Both the position numbers and the translations under genes were made by a program. The notes beneath the pieces are model-generated. The model made no database searches and was not told the DNA's origin. It worked only from the letters and a program-made list of their open reading frames with translations. Positions 8,156 through 16,304 of a stretch of 34,369 bases of DNA are shown one piece after another. The stretch's first letter is position 1. Every line of letters starts with the position of its first letter. Source of the DNA: an uncultured Bacteroidales bacterium (GTDB lineage Bacteria > Bacteroidota > Bacteroidia > Bacteroidales > P3); NCBI GenBank assembly GCA_937906975.1, contig CALCUN010000206.1, positions 1 through 34,369 of the forward strand. The letters run 5' to 3'.

Positions 8156-9166
8156 TTATTTTATAACCTCTACTTTTGTTCCGTCCATTAATTTAGACTG
8201 TCCTGAGATTACTACGTTTTCTCCGTCAGATACTCCGCTTATAACTTCTATTTTGTCTTCAAGTCTTCTTCCTAATTCTACTTTACGATATTCAACTACA
8301 CCATTCTTTTCTACGAAAACGTATTTGTCATTTGAACCTGATTGTTTAACAACGGCTTTGTCAGAAACCATTATTGTAGATGCCTTTCCAAGATTTAATT
8401 CTACTCTTCCGAACATTCCAGGTTTTAGTTTAGAGTTTTGATTCTTTACGTTTACCTCACAAGTGAAAGTACGTGTAAGAGGGTCTATTGTTGGATAGAT
8501 TAAAGATACTGTTCCTGCAAATTCTTCTTCGCCAAAAATTTCTGTTTTTGCAACAACTTGCATTCCTTTCTTTACATTTGTATAGAAACTTTCAGGAATA
8601 TTGATTTTTAACTTAACAGGATTGATTTGCATTACTTGTAAAATTGGTTGGCTTGCAGCAACGTCTCCGTTATCAAAGTTTCTTGCTGTAACAATTCCGT
8701 TGATTGGAGATGTAAGGTAAATATTGTCTTTTAGATTTTCTGCACTTTTCTTTGCAACATCGTATTGCATTTGCATTTGGTCAAGTTGTTGCTTGCTAAC
8801 TCCACCAGATTGGTAAAGAGTCTTTATTCTTTCTAATTCTATTTTAAGGTTGTCTAATTGTGCAAGCGTAGTAGTTAATTGTGTGCTTTCCATTTTTACG
8901 AGTTGTTGGCCTTTTTTCACAACATCTCCTACTTCAACCATTATTTTTTCTATTCTTGTTCCTCCCGCTGAGGTGATATAGTTTTTCACTGCTGCCTCTA
9001 CGGTTGTAGAAAACTCATATATTCTGTCTATTTCTTGGCTTTGAGCAAGCTCTGTCTTTACTTTAAAAACATCTGCTGTCTTTTGAGTTGTTTCTTGTGC
9101 TTCTTTTTTTGAACAACCTATCGCCATTAACGATATTATACTTAAGAAATAAATTGCTTTCTTCAT
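8156..9166 (-). CDS. RND efflux periplasmic adaptor (HlyD/AcrA family lipoprotein)
   Basis: This 336-residue membrane fusion protein links the pump to the outer-membrane channel. It has a lipoprotein signal with the lipobox MAIGC, so Cys18 is the likely lipidated residue. A first lipoyl half (VEVGDVVKKGQQLVKM) is followed by a short alpha-hairpin (about 95-145, TTLAQLDNLKIELERIKTL) and a second lipoyl half (SPINGIVTARNFDNGDVAAS). A beta-barrel domain and a membrane-proximal domain (VVISGQSKLMDGTKVEV) complete it. The order and length match AcrA-like proteins. It is second in the operon, between the tolC-like and acrB-like genes. Confidence 0.92.
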   Translation of the reverse strand: MKKAIYFLSIISLMAIGCSKKEAQETTQKTADVFKVKTELAQSQEIDRIYEFSTTVEAAVKNYITSAGGTRIEKIMVEVGDVVKKGQQLVKMESTQLTTTLAQLDNLKIELERIKTLYQSGGVSKQQLDQMQMQYDVAKKSAENLKDNIYLTSPINGIVTARNFDNGDVAASQPILQVMQINPVKLKINIPESFYTNVKKGMQVVAKTEIFGEEEFAGTVSLIYPTIDPLTRTFTCEVNVKNQNSKLKPGMFGRVELNLGKASTIMVSDKAVVKQSGSNDKYVFVEKNGVVEYRKVELGRRLEDKIEVISGVSDGENVVISGQSKLMDGTKVEVIK

Positions 9167-9200
9167 TGTTTTAATTTGTTTTTTTATGTTCTTAAATTAT

Positions 9201-10556
9201 TTATTCTTTTCCTAATACTTTTTCTAAATTGTTTTGTGCTATTAAATAGTCATACAATGATTGTTGATAGGTTAGATTTGCTTGTGTCATTGATAACTCA
9301 CTGTCGTTTAGCTCTAAAATAGTTCCTGTTCCGGTATTGTAACGTACTTTTGCTATTTCATAACCTCTTTCTGCTTGTTTGATAGCGTCTTTGTTTGCTT
9401 CCAATTGTTCTTTGGCAGCTTTCATACTATTGATTGCGGCTTGGATTTGCAAATCTATGCCTTCTTTAAGATATTCTTTTTGTAATTGTAATTCTTGTAA
9501 AGAAATCTTTAATTGTTTTGCTTTGTTTACAACTGTACGTCCGTTAAAGATTGGAATATTCAATTGCAATCCAACAGCAGCACTACCAACCCAATTGTAA
9601 TCTGCGAATTTAAAGTCATCGGCTTGTGTTAAATAAGAATATTGTCCGAAAGCCGATAAAGAAGGAATGTGTTGTGAGTTTACTAATCTAAGGGAATTTT
9701 GTAGGCTTATGATATTCAAATCCATTTGTCTTAAATCAGAGTTGTATTCTGTTGGGTTTTCAGTTAGATTTATTGTTGTTACTCTATTAGAAAAGTCTTC
9801 TAAGTTTTCTTTCAATACAATTTCTTGCTCGGTTGGAAGAGATAGAATCATTTTTAATTGCAAAATAGATAACTCTAAGCCATTTTTTGCATTGATGTAA
9901 GTAGGATTCAAATTGTTTACTTGCACTTGCGCTCTGATGTAATCATATTCTGAAACCAATCCTTGTTCGTAAGAGGCTTTTGTTGATTTTAAAGTTTCGT
10001 TTGCGTTATTGATACTTCTCTCTAATACACTTAAACTGTTTTTTGCTAATAATACTGCATAGTAAGCGTCTTTTACTTGTTTTGTCATGTCAATTTTTGA
10101 CGCTCTTGATTGTTCTATTATTAGGTCTATTTCATTTTGTTTGCTTTTTATTTGTTCCCAAAGCGAGAAGTTTACAAGTGGAAGAGCAGCTGAAACAGTT
10201 GCAGTATAGGAGTTTTTATATCCTATTTCCATGTACTTCGCCCCGCCCATCATTGCGGAAAAACTCTCTGGCATAAACATAACGGATTTCATTATGTTGT
10301 TGGTGTATTGACCAGATGCCGAAAGCGATGGAAGCAAGTTGCCTAAAGTTTCCTTTTTGCTATAATCCACTCTTTGAATTTCAAGTTCTGCAATCTTTAT
10401 TGTTGGGTTGTTGTTATGGGCAATGCTTAATGCTGTTTCCAAATCCAATTCTAATTTTTGCGAACTTAATTCTGCTTGACTATTTGCCTGTTGTGATAAA
10501 AGTAATAAGCTGATAGCCAAGGTAAGTTTAAGAATTTTAAATTTCTTTTTTACCAT
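9201..10556 (-). CDS. TolC-family outer-membrane efflux channel
   Basis: This 451-residue outer-membrane factor is the first gene of the RND operon. The signal peptide spans about residues 1-27 (KKKFKILKLTLAISLLLLS then ANSQA). Two OEP repeats follow: LDLETALSIAHNNNPTIKIA near the start of the first, and a second carrying the late signature GYEIAKVRYNTGTGTILELN (about 395-415). Long amphipathic coiled-coil stretches are typical of the periplasmic tunnel. It forms the exit duct for the pump encoded downstream. The leader of this gene contains an inverted repeat (10588-10612). Start: ATG at 10556 gives the expected positively charged signal-peptide start. Confidence 0.92.
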   Translation of the reverse strand: MVKKKFKILKLTLAISLLLLSQQANSQAELSSQKLELDLETALSIAHNNNPTIKIAELEIQRVDYSKKETLGNLLPSLSASGQYTNNIMKSVMFMPESFSAMMGGAKYMEIGYKNSYTATVSAALPLVNFSLWEQIKSKQNEIDLIIEQSRASKIDMTKQVKDAYYAVLLAKNSLSVLERSINNANETLKSTKASYEQGLVSEYDYIRAQVQVNNLNPTYINAKNGLELSILQLKMILSLPTEQEIVLKENLEDFSNRVTTINLTENPTEYNSDLRQMDLNIISLQNSLRLVNSQHIPSLSAFGQYSYLTQADDFKFADYNWVGSAAVGLQLNIPIFNGRTVVNKAKQLKISLQELQLQKEYLKEGIDLQIQAAINSMKAAKEQLEANKDAIKQAERGYEIAKVRYNTGTGTILELNDSELSMTQANLTYQQSLYDYLIAQNNLEKVLGKE

Positions 10557-10587
10557 TTTTTTATGTTTAAGTATTTTTATTATTTTC

Positions 10588-10612
10588 TTATCGTATCTTG
10601 CAAAAACGATAA
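10588..10612 (-). promoter_or_regulatory. Perfect inverted repeat in the leader of the efflux operon (candidate operator)
   Basis: The arms TTATCGT (10588-10594) and ACGATAA (10606-10612) are separated by 11 bases. Read on the minus strand the element lies 32-56 bases before the tolC-like ATG, and its spacer holds a promoter-like TTTGC. No U-run follows, so it is less likely to be the terminator of the upstream permease gene. A dimeric repressor site is a reasonable inference, but no TetR- or MarR-type gene is adjacent. Confidence 0.45.
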
Positions 10613-10646
10613 ATTGTTTCTTTTATTGCAAGTTATGATATTTTTT

Positions 10647-11750
10647 TTAATTTCTTACATCTATTACCTTCCTTATGCCACTTCCTAAGGTGAAAAAGGA
10701 GAGTACTAAAAGCATTATTGCAATTCCTGGTGCTATTGCCATATATGCGGCATCAAGAATTATGTATCCGTAATTTTCTTTAATGATACTTCCCCACGAA
10801 GGCATAGGTGGTTGTACTCCTAAGCCGAGAAAACTTAATCCTGCTTCTTGTAGGATTGCGCTTGCAAAGTTTGATGCTGATATAACAGTGATTGGCCCTA
10901 TTATGTTTGGAAGAATGTGTTTTATTATTATTCTTCGGTTACTAAATCCTAAGGCTTTTGAAGCAGTAATGTATTCTTTTTCTTTAATACTCTTTACTTG
11001 ACCTCTTACCATACGAGCAATATCTACCCACATTGTTAGACCTATTGCAATAAACACTTGCCAAAATCCCTTGCCTAATGCAAAGGTGATAGCAACCACA
11101 AGGAGTACTGTCGGGATTGACCACACTACGTTTATCAACCACATAATTACATTGTCAATCCAGCCTCCGAAATATCCAGCAACGGCTCCGAGTGTAATAC
11201 CTATAAATAAGGAAATGATAAGTGAAATAAATCCAACTGCAATAGACACTCTTGTGCCAACAATTAATTGAGATAAAAGACAACGTCCATAACGGTCTGT
11301 TCCCAATATGTAGGTGCGTTCAGAAATTCTATAATCTGAGTTTTCATCTATTGAAATTATCTCTCCATTGTTAGGAGAATCGCCGGTATATGTTTCAACA
11401 AATTGTTTTCCCTCTTGTTTCCAATGTCTGTAAATCGGTGTTGAAATGTATTCTGAATGAGAGCCATAGAAAAGTCTTTGAAAAAAATTATTTTCTCTTT
11501 GAAAAAATTTTTTTTCTCTTTGATTTATTTTTTTTTCTTCAAGGAAAAAAATCTTAAAGCCTGGACTCTTTACAGCTATCTCCAAATGTTGCTCATTTGC
11601 ATAAGGAGTGCTGTCGGGGCTTACGAAATATGCTCCGATGGAAAGGAAGATGAAAATTCCTATTATTATGATACTTGTTAGACTTAACGGGTCTTTAAGT
11701 AATTTTATTAAAGGACTTTTAGAGGAATCCAAGTTCGAGTTTTGCTTCAT
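10647..11750 (-). CDS. Stand-alone peptide-type ABC transporter permease (DppC/OppC family)
   Basis: This 367-residue inner-membrane permease has an N-terminal OppC-type helix (about 25-44) and a long extracytoplasmic linker (about 45-150). The core of five helices contains the EAA loop EYITASKALGFSNRRIIIKH, and the protein ends with EAGLSFLGLGVQPPMPSWG and further hydrophobic segments. The family imports di- and oligopeptides or nickel, but no partner permease, ATPase or binding protein is encoded here. Isolated copies like this are familiar in Bacteroidota. The linker at residues ~66-92 is unusual, a run of K/E/Q/R/F encoded by a DNA repeat (see the repeat entry). The gene overlaps the sufT-like gene by 32 bases and is last in the tgt operon. 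Confidence 0.88.
   Translation of the reverse strand: MKQNSNLDSSKSPLIKLLKDPLSLTSIIIIGIFIFLSIGAYFVSPDSTPYANEQHLEIAVKSPGFKIFFLEEKKINQREKKFFQRENNFFQRLFYGSHSEYISTPIYRHWKQEGKQFVETYTGDSPNNGEIISIDENSDYRISERTYILGTDRYGRCLLSQLIVGTRVSIAVGFISLIISLFIGITLGAVAGYFGGWIDNVIMWLINVVWSIPTVLLVVAITFALGKGFWQVFIAIGLTMWVDIARMVRGQVKSIKEKEYITASKALGFSNRRIIIKHILPNIIGPITVISASNFASAILQEAGLSFLGLGVQPPMPSWGSIIKENYGYIILDAAYMAIAPGIAIMLLVLSFFTLGSGIRKVIDVRN
11475..11555 (-). repeat. Dispersed A/T-rich repeat, copy inside the ABC permease coding sequence
   Basis: On the minus strand this segment contains AAAATAAATCAAAGA followed by an A-run/T-run palindrome and AAAGAGAAAAT. It aligns over about 65 bases with 30077-30150 (+) with only small gaps. 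It is read in frame as FFLEEKKINQREKKFF and then QRENNFFQR. The corresponding frame of the 30077 copy reads FFLRDRKINQRKKIFFLREN. The shared frame and wording indicate a common origin. The element sits in the extracytoplasmic linker, where an insertion could be tolerated. Confidence 0.65.
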
Positions 11751-12030
11751 CGCTTAATTTATCCATTGACCACGCAGGTTCAAAAGTTAATTGCACTTGA
11801 ACATTATTTACTCCTTCGGTTTGTTTTACTGCTTCTTCAACTTCCAAAGGCAAACTCTCTGCAACAGGACAGTTAGGAGCGGTAAGAGTCATTAGAATCA
11901 ACACGTCTTTATCTTCATTTATGTCAATATCATAAATTAATCCGAGTTCGTAAATATTAATAGGGATTTCAGGATCATGAATTGTTTTAAGTCTTTGAAT
12001 AATTCTGTCTTTTAGAATTGCTTTTTCCAT
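11719..12030 (-). CDS. SufT/DUF59 (MIP18-like) iron-sulfur cluster assembly factor
   Basis: This 103-residue cytoplasmic protein of the DUF59 family helps mature iron-sulfur proteins. It contains the signature DPEIPINIYELGLIYDI (about 19-35) and a conserved cysteine, Cys54, in LTAPNCPVAESLP. The C-terminal VQLTFEPAWSMDKLSDEAK matches PaaD/SufT-like proteins (expected W followed by the M/S..A segment). It starts 4 bases after sufE, so the two are probably translated together and act in the same pathway. Its end overlaps the permease start by 32 bases. The SufBCDS scaffold genes are not in the window. Confidence 0.88.
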   Translation of the reverse strand: MEKAILKDRIIQRLKTIHDPEIPINIYELGLIYDIDINEDKDVLILMTLTAPNCPVAESLPLEVEEAVKQTEGVNNVQVQLTFEPAWSMDKLSDEAKLELGFL

Positions 12031-12034
12031 AATC

Positions 12035-12463
12035 TTATTGATTTTGTTTTACACTAAATGCAAGAGCGTAAAGTTTAATTTGTTTAATCATGCTCAACAA
12101 TCCGTTAGAACGAGTAGGAGAGAGGTGAGACTTTAATCCAATTTCATCAACAAACTTTAATTCGGCTGCATATACGTCTTCTGGTTTTTGATTATTAAAA
12201 ACTCTAAGCAAAAGACTTATTATACCTTTTGTTATCACAGCATCGCTATCAGCACTTATTTGCATAAGCCCCTCTTCATTAAGTTTTGCACTCACCCACA
12301 CTCTCGATTGACAGCCTTTTATTAGATTATTATCAGTTTTCTCCTTTTCCTCAATCATAGGACAAGAGTTGCCAATCTCAATTATGTAACTATATTTGTC
12401 CATCCAATCATCAAAGTTTGCAAACTCCTCAATTATTTCTTGTTCTATTTCTTGTATGCTCAT
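12035..12463 (-). CDS. sufE: SufE-family cysteine desulfurase sulfur acceptor
   Basis: This 142-residue cytoplasmic protein accepts persulfide sulfur from the SufS cysteine desulfurase and passes it to the SufBCD scaffold. The catalytic cysteine is Cys51 in the signature IKGCQSRVW. The N-terminal helix (FANFDDWMDKYSYIIEIG) and the C-terminal LSPTRSNGLLSMIKQIK segment are also typical. It is separated from the GH3 gene by 2 bases and from the sufT-like gene by 4 bases, forming an iron-sulfur pair inside the tgt operon. Length and motifs are normal for the family. Confidence 0.92.
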   Translation of the reverse strand: MSIQEIEQEIIEEFANFDDWMDKYSYIIEIGNSCPMIEEKEKTDNNLIKGCQSRVWVSAKLNEEGLMQISADSDAVITKGIISLLLRVFNNQKPEDVYAAELKFVDEIGLKSHLSPTRSNGLLSMIKQIKLYALAFSVKQNQ

Positions 12464-12465
12464 AT

Positions 12466-13965
12466 CTATTGTATTTGTTTTAAAATTTCATCAATAAATT
12501 CTCTATTGTTAGATAAACGAGGCACCTTGTGTTGTCCTCCTAATTTACCTCTTGATTTCAACCAATTATAAAAAGTGTTTTGAGGTGCTTTTATTATTTG
12601 TGGCTTTTTCAAAATAAAGTCTTTGTAACGCTTTGCTTCATAATCAGAGTTTACCTCTTGCAAAGTTTTGTCAAAAACACTCTCAAACAAAGCAAAATCC
12701 TCAGGCTCTTTATCAAATTCAACAATCCATTGATGTAGAGTGGTGTTATTTTCTTTGATAAACAAAGGAGCCCCAGTGTATTCGCCCACTTGAGCATCTG
12801 TTGCAGCACATGCTTTATTGAAAGCAGAGATTGCATTATCTATAATTAACTCTTCTCCACACGCATTTATGAAATTCTTTGTTCTTCCTGTGATTTTGAA
12901 ACGATAAGGACTCTTTTCTGTAAATGTAATAGTGTCTCCTATTACATATCTCCACAATCCAGCATTTGTAGTTATGACCATAGCATAGTTTTTGCCTATT
13001 TCTACATCTGCGAGATTGATTGCCTTTGGATTTGGCGAGTTTATTTGATCCATAGGTAAGAATTCGTAATATACTCCATAGTCTAAAAGTAAGAGCATCG
13101 AATCTAAGTTAGGGTCATCTTGCAATCCAAAAAATCCTTCCGAAGCATTGTAAGTTTCCATGTATCTTGTGTGTTTTGGAAGTATGGATTCAAATTGAGC
13201 CCTGTAAGGAGAAAAACTAACGCCACCATGGAAATAAACCTCAAGATTAGGCCATAAATCTTCAATTCTTTTGTTTGTTTTCTCCATTACCTTTTTCAAA
13301 AGCACCATCATCCAAGAAGGAACACCAGAAAGGCTTACTATGTTTGCATCTATTACAGATTCTACCATTTTGTTTAGCTTACTTTCCCATTCTGGCATAA
13401 GCGCTATTTCCTTTTTCGGTACTCTATACATTTCTGCCCAAAATGGTAAGTTATCTATTATGATTGCAGAAACATCTCCACAGAATATATCGCTATTTAA
13501 TTCATTTTCGTGTTTTGAACCGCCTAATGCAAGATTCATTCCTCCAAAAATATTGTTGTTTTGATAGTTTTTGCAATACAAAGCAAGCATATCTTTTCCC
13601 GCTTTATAGTGGCATTCGTTCAAACACTCTTCACTCACTGGTATAAACTTAGATTTTGATGAGGTTGTACCAGAAGATTTTGAGAAACGACGAATTTCTG
13701 TTGGCCAAAGAAGATTATATTCTCCCGCTCTTGCTCTTTCAAAAAAAGGCTTTAAGCTTTCGTAATCGTTTATAGGAACTTTATTGGAAAAGTCTTCCCA
13801 AGATTTTATGTTTTTATAATCATAGAATTTTCCCCAAATGGTTTCTCGTCCAGATTTTATAAGATTTGATAATAATTTCTCTTGTACCTCAATAGGATTA
13901 TTCATATAATTTTCTATCTGTGGCATACGAGATTTTATTATTTTGTTCATTAAGTCGTTTATCAT
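12466..13965 (-). CDS. GH3-family acyl-adenylate-forming protein (auxin-responsive GH3-like)
   Basis: This 499-residue cytoplasmic enzyme belongs to the ANL-related GH3 family, whose plant members conjugate amino acids to jasmonate or auxin. The bacterial substrate is unknown. The three nucleotide-binding motifs are visible: SKSSGTTSSKSKFIP (about 95-109), YNASEGFFGLQ, and YRFKITGRTKNFINACGEEL with the hinge GRTK. The C-terminal domain carries the conserved KSRGKLGGQHKVPRLSN, typical of the bacterial branch. It lies between an LptF/G-family gene and sufE with spacings of 6 and 2 bases, so it is probably co-transcribed. Context gives no clear substrate; acylation of an amino acid or peptide is inference from the family. 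Confidence 0.88.
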   Translation of the reverse strand: MINDLMNKIIKSRMPQIENYMNNPIEVQEKLLSNLIKSGRETIWGKFYDYKNIKSWEDFSNKVPINDYESLKPFFERARAGEYNLLWPTEIRRFSKSSGTTSSKSKFIPVSEECLNECHYKAGKDMLALYCKNYQNNNIFGGMNLALGGSKHENELNSDIFCGDVSAIIIDNLPFWAEMYRVPKKEIALMPEWESKLNKMVESVIDANIVSLSGVPSWMMVLLKKVMEKTNKRIEDLWPNLEVYFHGGVSFSPYRAQFESILPKHTRYMETYNASEGFFGLQDDPNLDSMLLLLDYGVYYEFLPMDQINSPNPKAINLADVEIGKNYAMVITTNAGLWRYVIGDTITFTEKSPYRFKITGRTKNFINACGEELIIDNAISAFNKACAATDAQVGEYTGAPLFIKENNTTLHQWIVEFDKEPEDFALFESVFDKTLQEVNSDYEAKRYKDFILKKPQIIKAPQNTFYNWLKSRGKLGGQHKVPRLSNNREFIDEILKQIQ

Positions 13966-13971
13966 ACTATA

Positions 13972-15078
13972 TTATTTAGGGGTTCGTCTTACTAAAATTA
14001 TTGCTATAATAGCATATAAAAACAAAGGTAAAGCAACTGCTAATACCGCAGGTAGTGTGCTGTTTGTTGCAAATACATTTGCTAATTTCATCATTAAAAT
14101 CAAACTAAAGGCAAGAATAATTCCCATTGCTAAGTTTAAACCTATTCCTCCTCGTTTTTTATGAGAAGATAACGCAACACCAATCACCGTTAGTATGATG
14201 TAAGCAAAAGGATTTAATAATCTTTGATATTTTTCTATGCGTAATTCAGTTACAATGCTATTACCTTTTAACTCCTCTCTTGCAATAGCGTTGTCTAATT
14301 GTTTGTAATCTAAAACCTCTACTTTGATTTGATTTAGGTTAAACTCGTTTGGCATTACACCTATGTCGATATGTTTTTCAAATCCTGTTTCTATCTTTTC
14401 TGAAATCCCGTTTATTTCTCTTATATGATAGTTTGTCATAACCCAATCCATAGTTGCAGAATCAAAAACAATGTAATCAGCACTAGTTTTCTTTACAATA
14501 GTTCCATCTTTTATTATTTCCTGAGTAAATTTATAGGCTTTATTTGTTTTATTGCTAAAATGTTGAACATAGATTTGCTCATTTTGTTTTGGCTGTATAT
14601 GGATATTGTAAAATTGATTATGGTAAGGATTTCTGTAATACACCTTTTCAAATTCCAATCTTGGCACATTGACCTTTGGAATCAAAACATTGCTTAGCCA
14701 AAGATTGACACAGCCAACAAAAACAGCTGTTATAATAAAAGGTCTTAGCAGACGCTTAAAACTAATTCCGCTACTGAGAATAGCAATTATTTCAGAATTT
14801 GACGCAAGCTTAGAGCATACAAACACAACTGCGATAAAGAAGAATAAATGTCCGAAAAGATTTGCAAAATGTGGGATAAAATTAAGATAATAATCAAAAA
14901 TTAAACCCTTAATTGGCGCATTATTAGAAATGAAATCGTCTAATCTTTCACTTAAATCAAAAATAATAGCAATCATAATAATGAGAAATATTGCCAAAAT
15001 AAAGGTTAGCAATAATTTCTTAATTATATAGATGTCTAAAATAGATAAAAAACCGTATTTCTTTTTGTTTAAGTTCAT
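13972..15078 (-). CDS. LptF/LptG-family permease (lipopolysaccharide export, YjgP/YjgQ)
   Basis: This 368-residue inner-membrane protein extracts lipopolysaccharide and feeds the Lpt bridge. It has the family topology: three N-terminal helices (about 17-38, 50-80, 100-128) with LPIII-like DIYIIKKLLLTFILAI at the start. A periplasmic beta-jellyroll-like region follows (about 130-275), then three C-terminal helices (from about 283, FAYIILTVIGVALSSHKKRGG, with the conserved S-KRGG turn). Whether it is LptF or LptG cannot be decided from the sequence alone; Bacteroidota often encode them apart. It directly follows tgt (the stop and start are adjacent), an arrangement widely seen in this phylum. 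Confidence 0.88.
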   Translation of the reverse strand: MNLNKKKYGFLSILDIYIIKKLLLTFILAIFLIIMIAIIFDLSERLDDFISNNAPIKGLIFDYYLNFIPHFANLFGHLFFFIAVVFVCSKLASNSEIIAILSSGISFKRLLRPFIITAVFVGCVNLWLSNVLIPKVNVPRLEFEKVYYRNPYHNQFYNIHIQPKQNEQIYVQHFSNKTNKAYKFTQEIIKDGTIVKKTSADYIVFDSATMDWVMTNYHIREINGISEKIETGFEKHIDIGVMPNEFNLNQIKVEVLDYKQLDNAIAREELKGNSIVTELRIEKYQRLLNPFAYIILTVIGVALSSHKKRGGIGLNLAMGIILAFSLILMMKLANVFATNSTLPAVLAVALPLFLYAIIAIILVRRTPK

Positions 15079-16209
15079 TTATAGACGATTAGACAATTTT
15101 TTTACCATGATATTTTTCCATGAAAGGAAGTCTCCTGCAATTATATGCTCTCTTGCTTGACGCATTAGCTCAAGATAGAAAGCCAAGTTATGAATACTTG
15201 CAATTTGAAGAGCTAATAACTCTTGCGAAACAAACAAATGTCGCAAGTAAGCCTTAGTATAAAGTTTATCAACAAAGGAAGTGCCGTTTTCATCTAAGAG
15301 AGAAAAATCGTTTGCCCACTTTTTGTTTTTCATATTCATAACACCCTCCATTGTAAAGAGCATTGCATTTCTTCCGTTACGAGTAGGCATTACGCAGTCA
15401 AACATATCTACGCCCAAGGCTATAGATTCTAATAAGTTTATAGGCGTTCCAACTCCCATTAAATAGCGAGGCTTATCCTTAGGAAGTAAAGAACAACACA
15501 AATCTGTTAGCTCATACATCATTTCTGCAGGCTCTCCAACAGCAAGTCCGCCAATTGCGTTTCCATCACAATTAAAAGAAGCAACATATTCGCAAGATTG
15601 TTTTCTTAAATCCTTATATACGCTACCCTGTACGATAGGGAAAAGAGATTGATTGTAATTGTAAATATTTTCTGTTTGATTAAATCTATCAACACAACGT
15701 TTCAGCCAACGATGAGTAAGACCTAATGATTTTTTTGCATAATCATAATCGCAAGGATACGGAGTACACTCATCAAAAGCCATAATAATGTCAGCTCCAA
15801 TCACTCTTTCAATATCCATTACTCCCTCTGGCGTAAAAATATGCTTAGAGCCATCAATATGAGAGCGGAAAATACAACCCTCCTCTGTGATTTTGCGTCT
15901 ATCGCCCAAAGAATAAACTTGAAATCCTCCACTATCAGTCAGCATAGGCTTGTTCCAAGAATTGAATTTCTGTATTCCGCCTGCTTGTTTTATTACATCA
16001 AGACCAGGACGCAAGTAAAGATGATAAGTATTTCCCAAAATAATTTGAGCCTTCACATCATCTGTCAAAATATCACTGCCAACCCCTTTTACACTACCGA
16101 GAGTTCCCACAGGCATAAAAATAGGCGTTAGAATATTTCCATGATCAGTTTTTATTTCACCCGCTCTTGCGTTGCAATCTTTTGAAATATAGTTTACTGT
16201 AAAGTCCAT
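15079..16209 (-). CDS. tgt: Queuine/preQ1 tRNA-guanine transglycosylase
   Basis: This 376-residue enzyme exchanges guanine-34 of GUN tRNAs for a queuosine precursor. The substrate-site Asp92 sits in MLTDSGGFQVYSL, Asp146 in AFDECTPYP, and GGLAVGEP is present. The nucleophile Asp271 sits in GVDMFDCVMPTRNGRNA. The family's CxCxxC zinc ligands, expected just after DFSLLDE, are absent: the sequence there is NGTSFVDKLYTKAYLRHL. The histidine of the site (SIHN, His340) remains. I recall that Bacteroidales homologues share this difference, so it is probably a lineage trait and not damage. It is first in the operon; a -7-like TATTTTTG (minus strand, 16249-16256) lies upstream within an inverted repeat. 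Confidence 0.93.
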   Translation of the reverse strand: MDFTVNYISKDCNARAGEIKTDHGNILTPIFMPVGTLGSVKGVGSDILTDDVKAQIILGNTYHLYLRPGLDVIKQAGGIQKFNSWNKPMLTDSGGFQVYSLGDRRKITEEGCIFRSHIDGSKHIFTPEGVMDIERVIGADIIMAFDECTPYPCDYDYAKKSLGLTHRWLKRCVDRFNQTENIYNYNQSLFPIVQGSVYKDLRKQSCEYVASFNCDGNAIGGLAVGEPAEMMYELTDLCCSLLPKDKPRYLMGVGTPINLLESIALGVDMFDCVMPTRNGRNAMLFTMEGVMNMKNKKWANDFSLLDENGTSFVDKLYTKAYLRHLFVSQELLALQIASIHNLAFYLELMRQAREHIIAGDFLSWKNIMVKKLSNRL

Positions 16210-16244
16210 TTCTAAGTTATTAACATAAAACGTTAAAAAAATAA

Positions 16245-16290
16245 TTTACAAAAATAACTCTAAAACTCGAATAAAGGATATTTTTGTAAA
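16245..16290. promoter_or_regulatory. Perfect 12-bp inverted repeat holding divergent -7-like elements (tgt / GT2)
   Basis: The arms TTTACAAAAATA (16245-16256) and TATTTTTGTAAA (16279-16290) are perfect mirror complements 22 bases apart. Each arm contains TATTTTTG, which fits the Bacteroidota -7 form TAnnTTTG, pointing outward toward tgt (-) and the glycosyltransferase gene (+). The distances to the two ATGs are about 40 and 18 bases. No convincing TTTG -33 element was found for either. A shared regulator site or simply back-to-back promoters are both possible. Confidence 0.55.
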
Positions 16291-16304
16291 AAATAATTTT
16301 AAAA

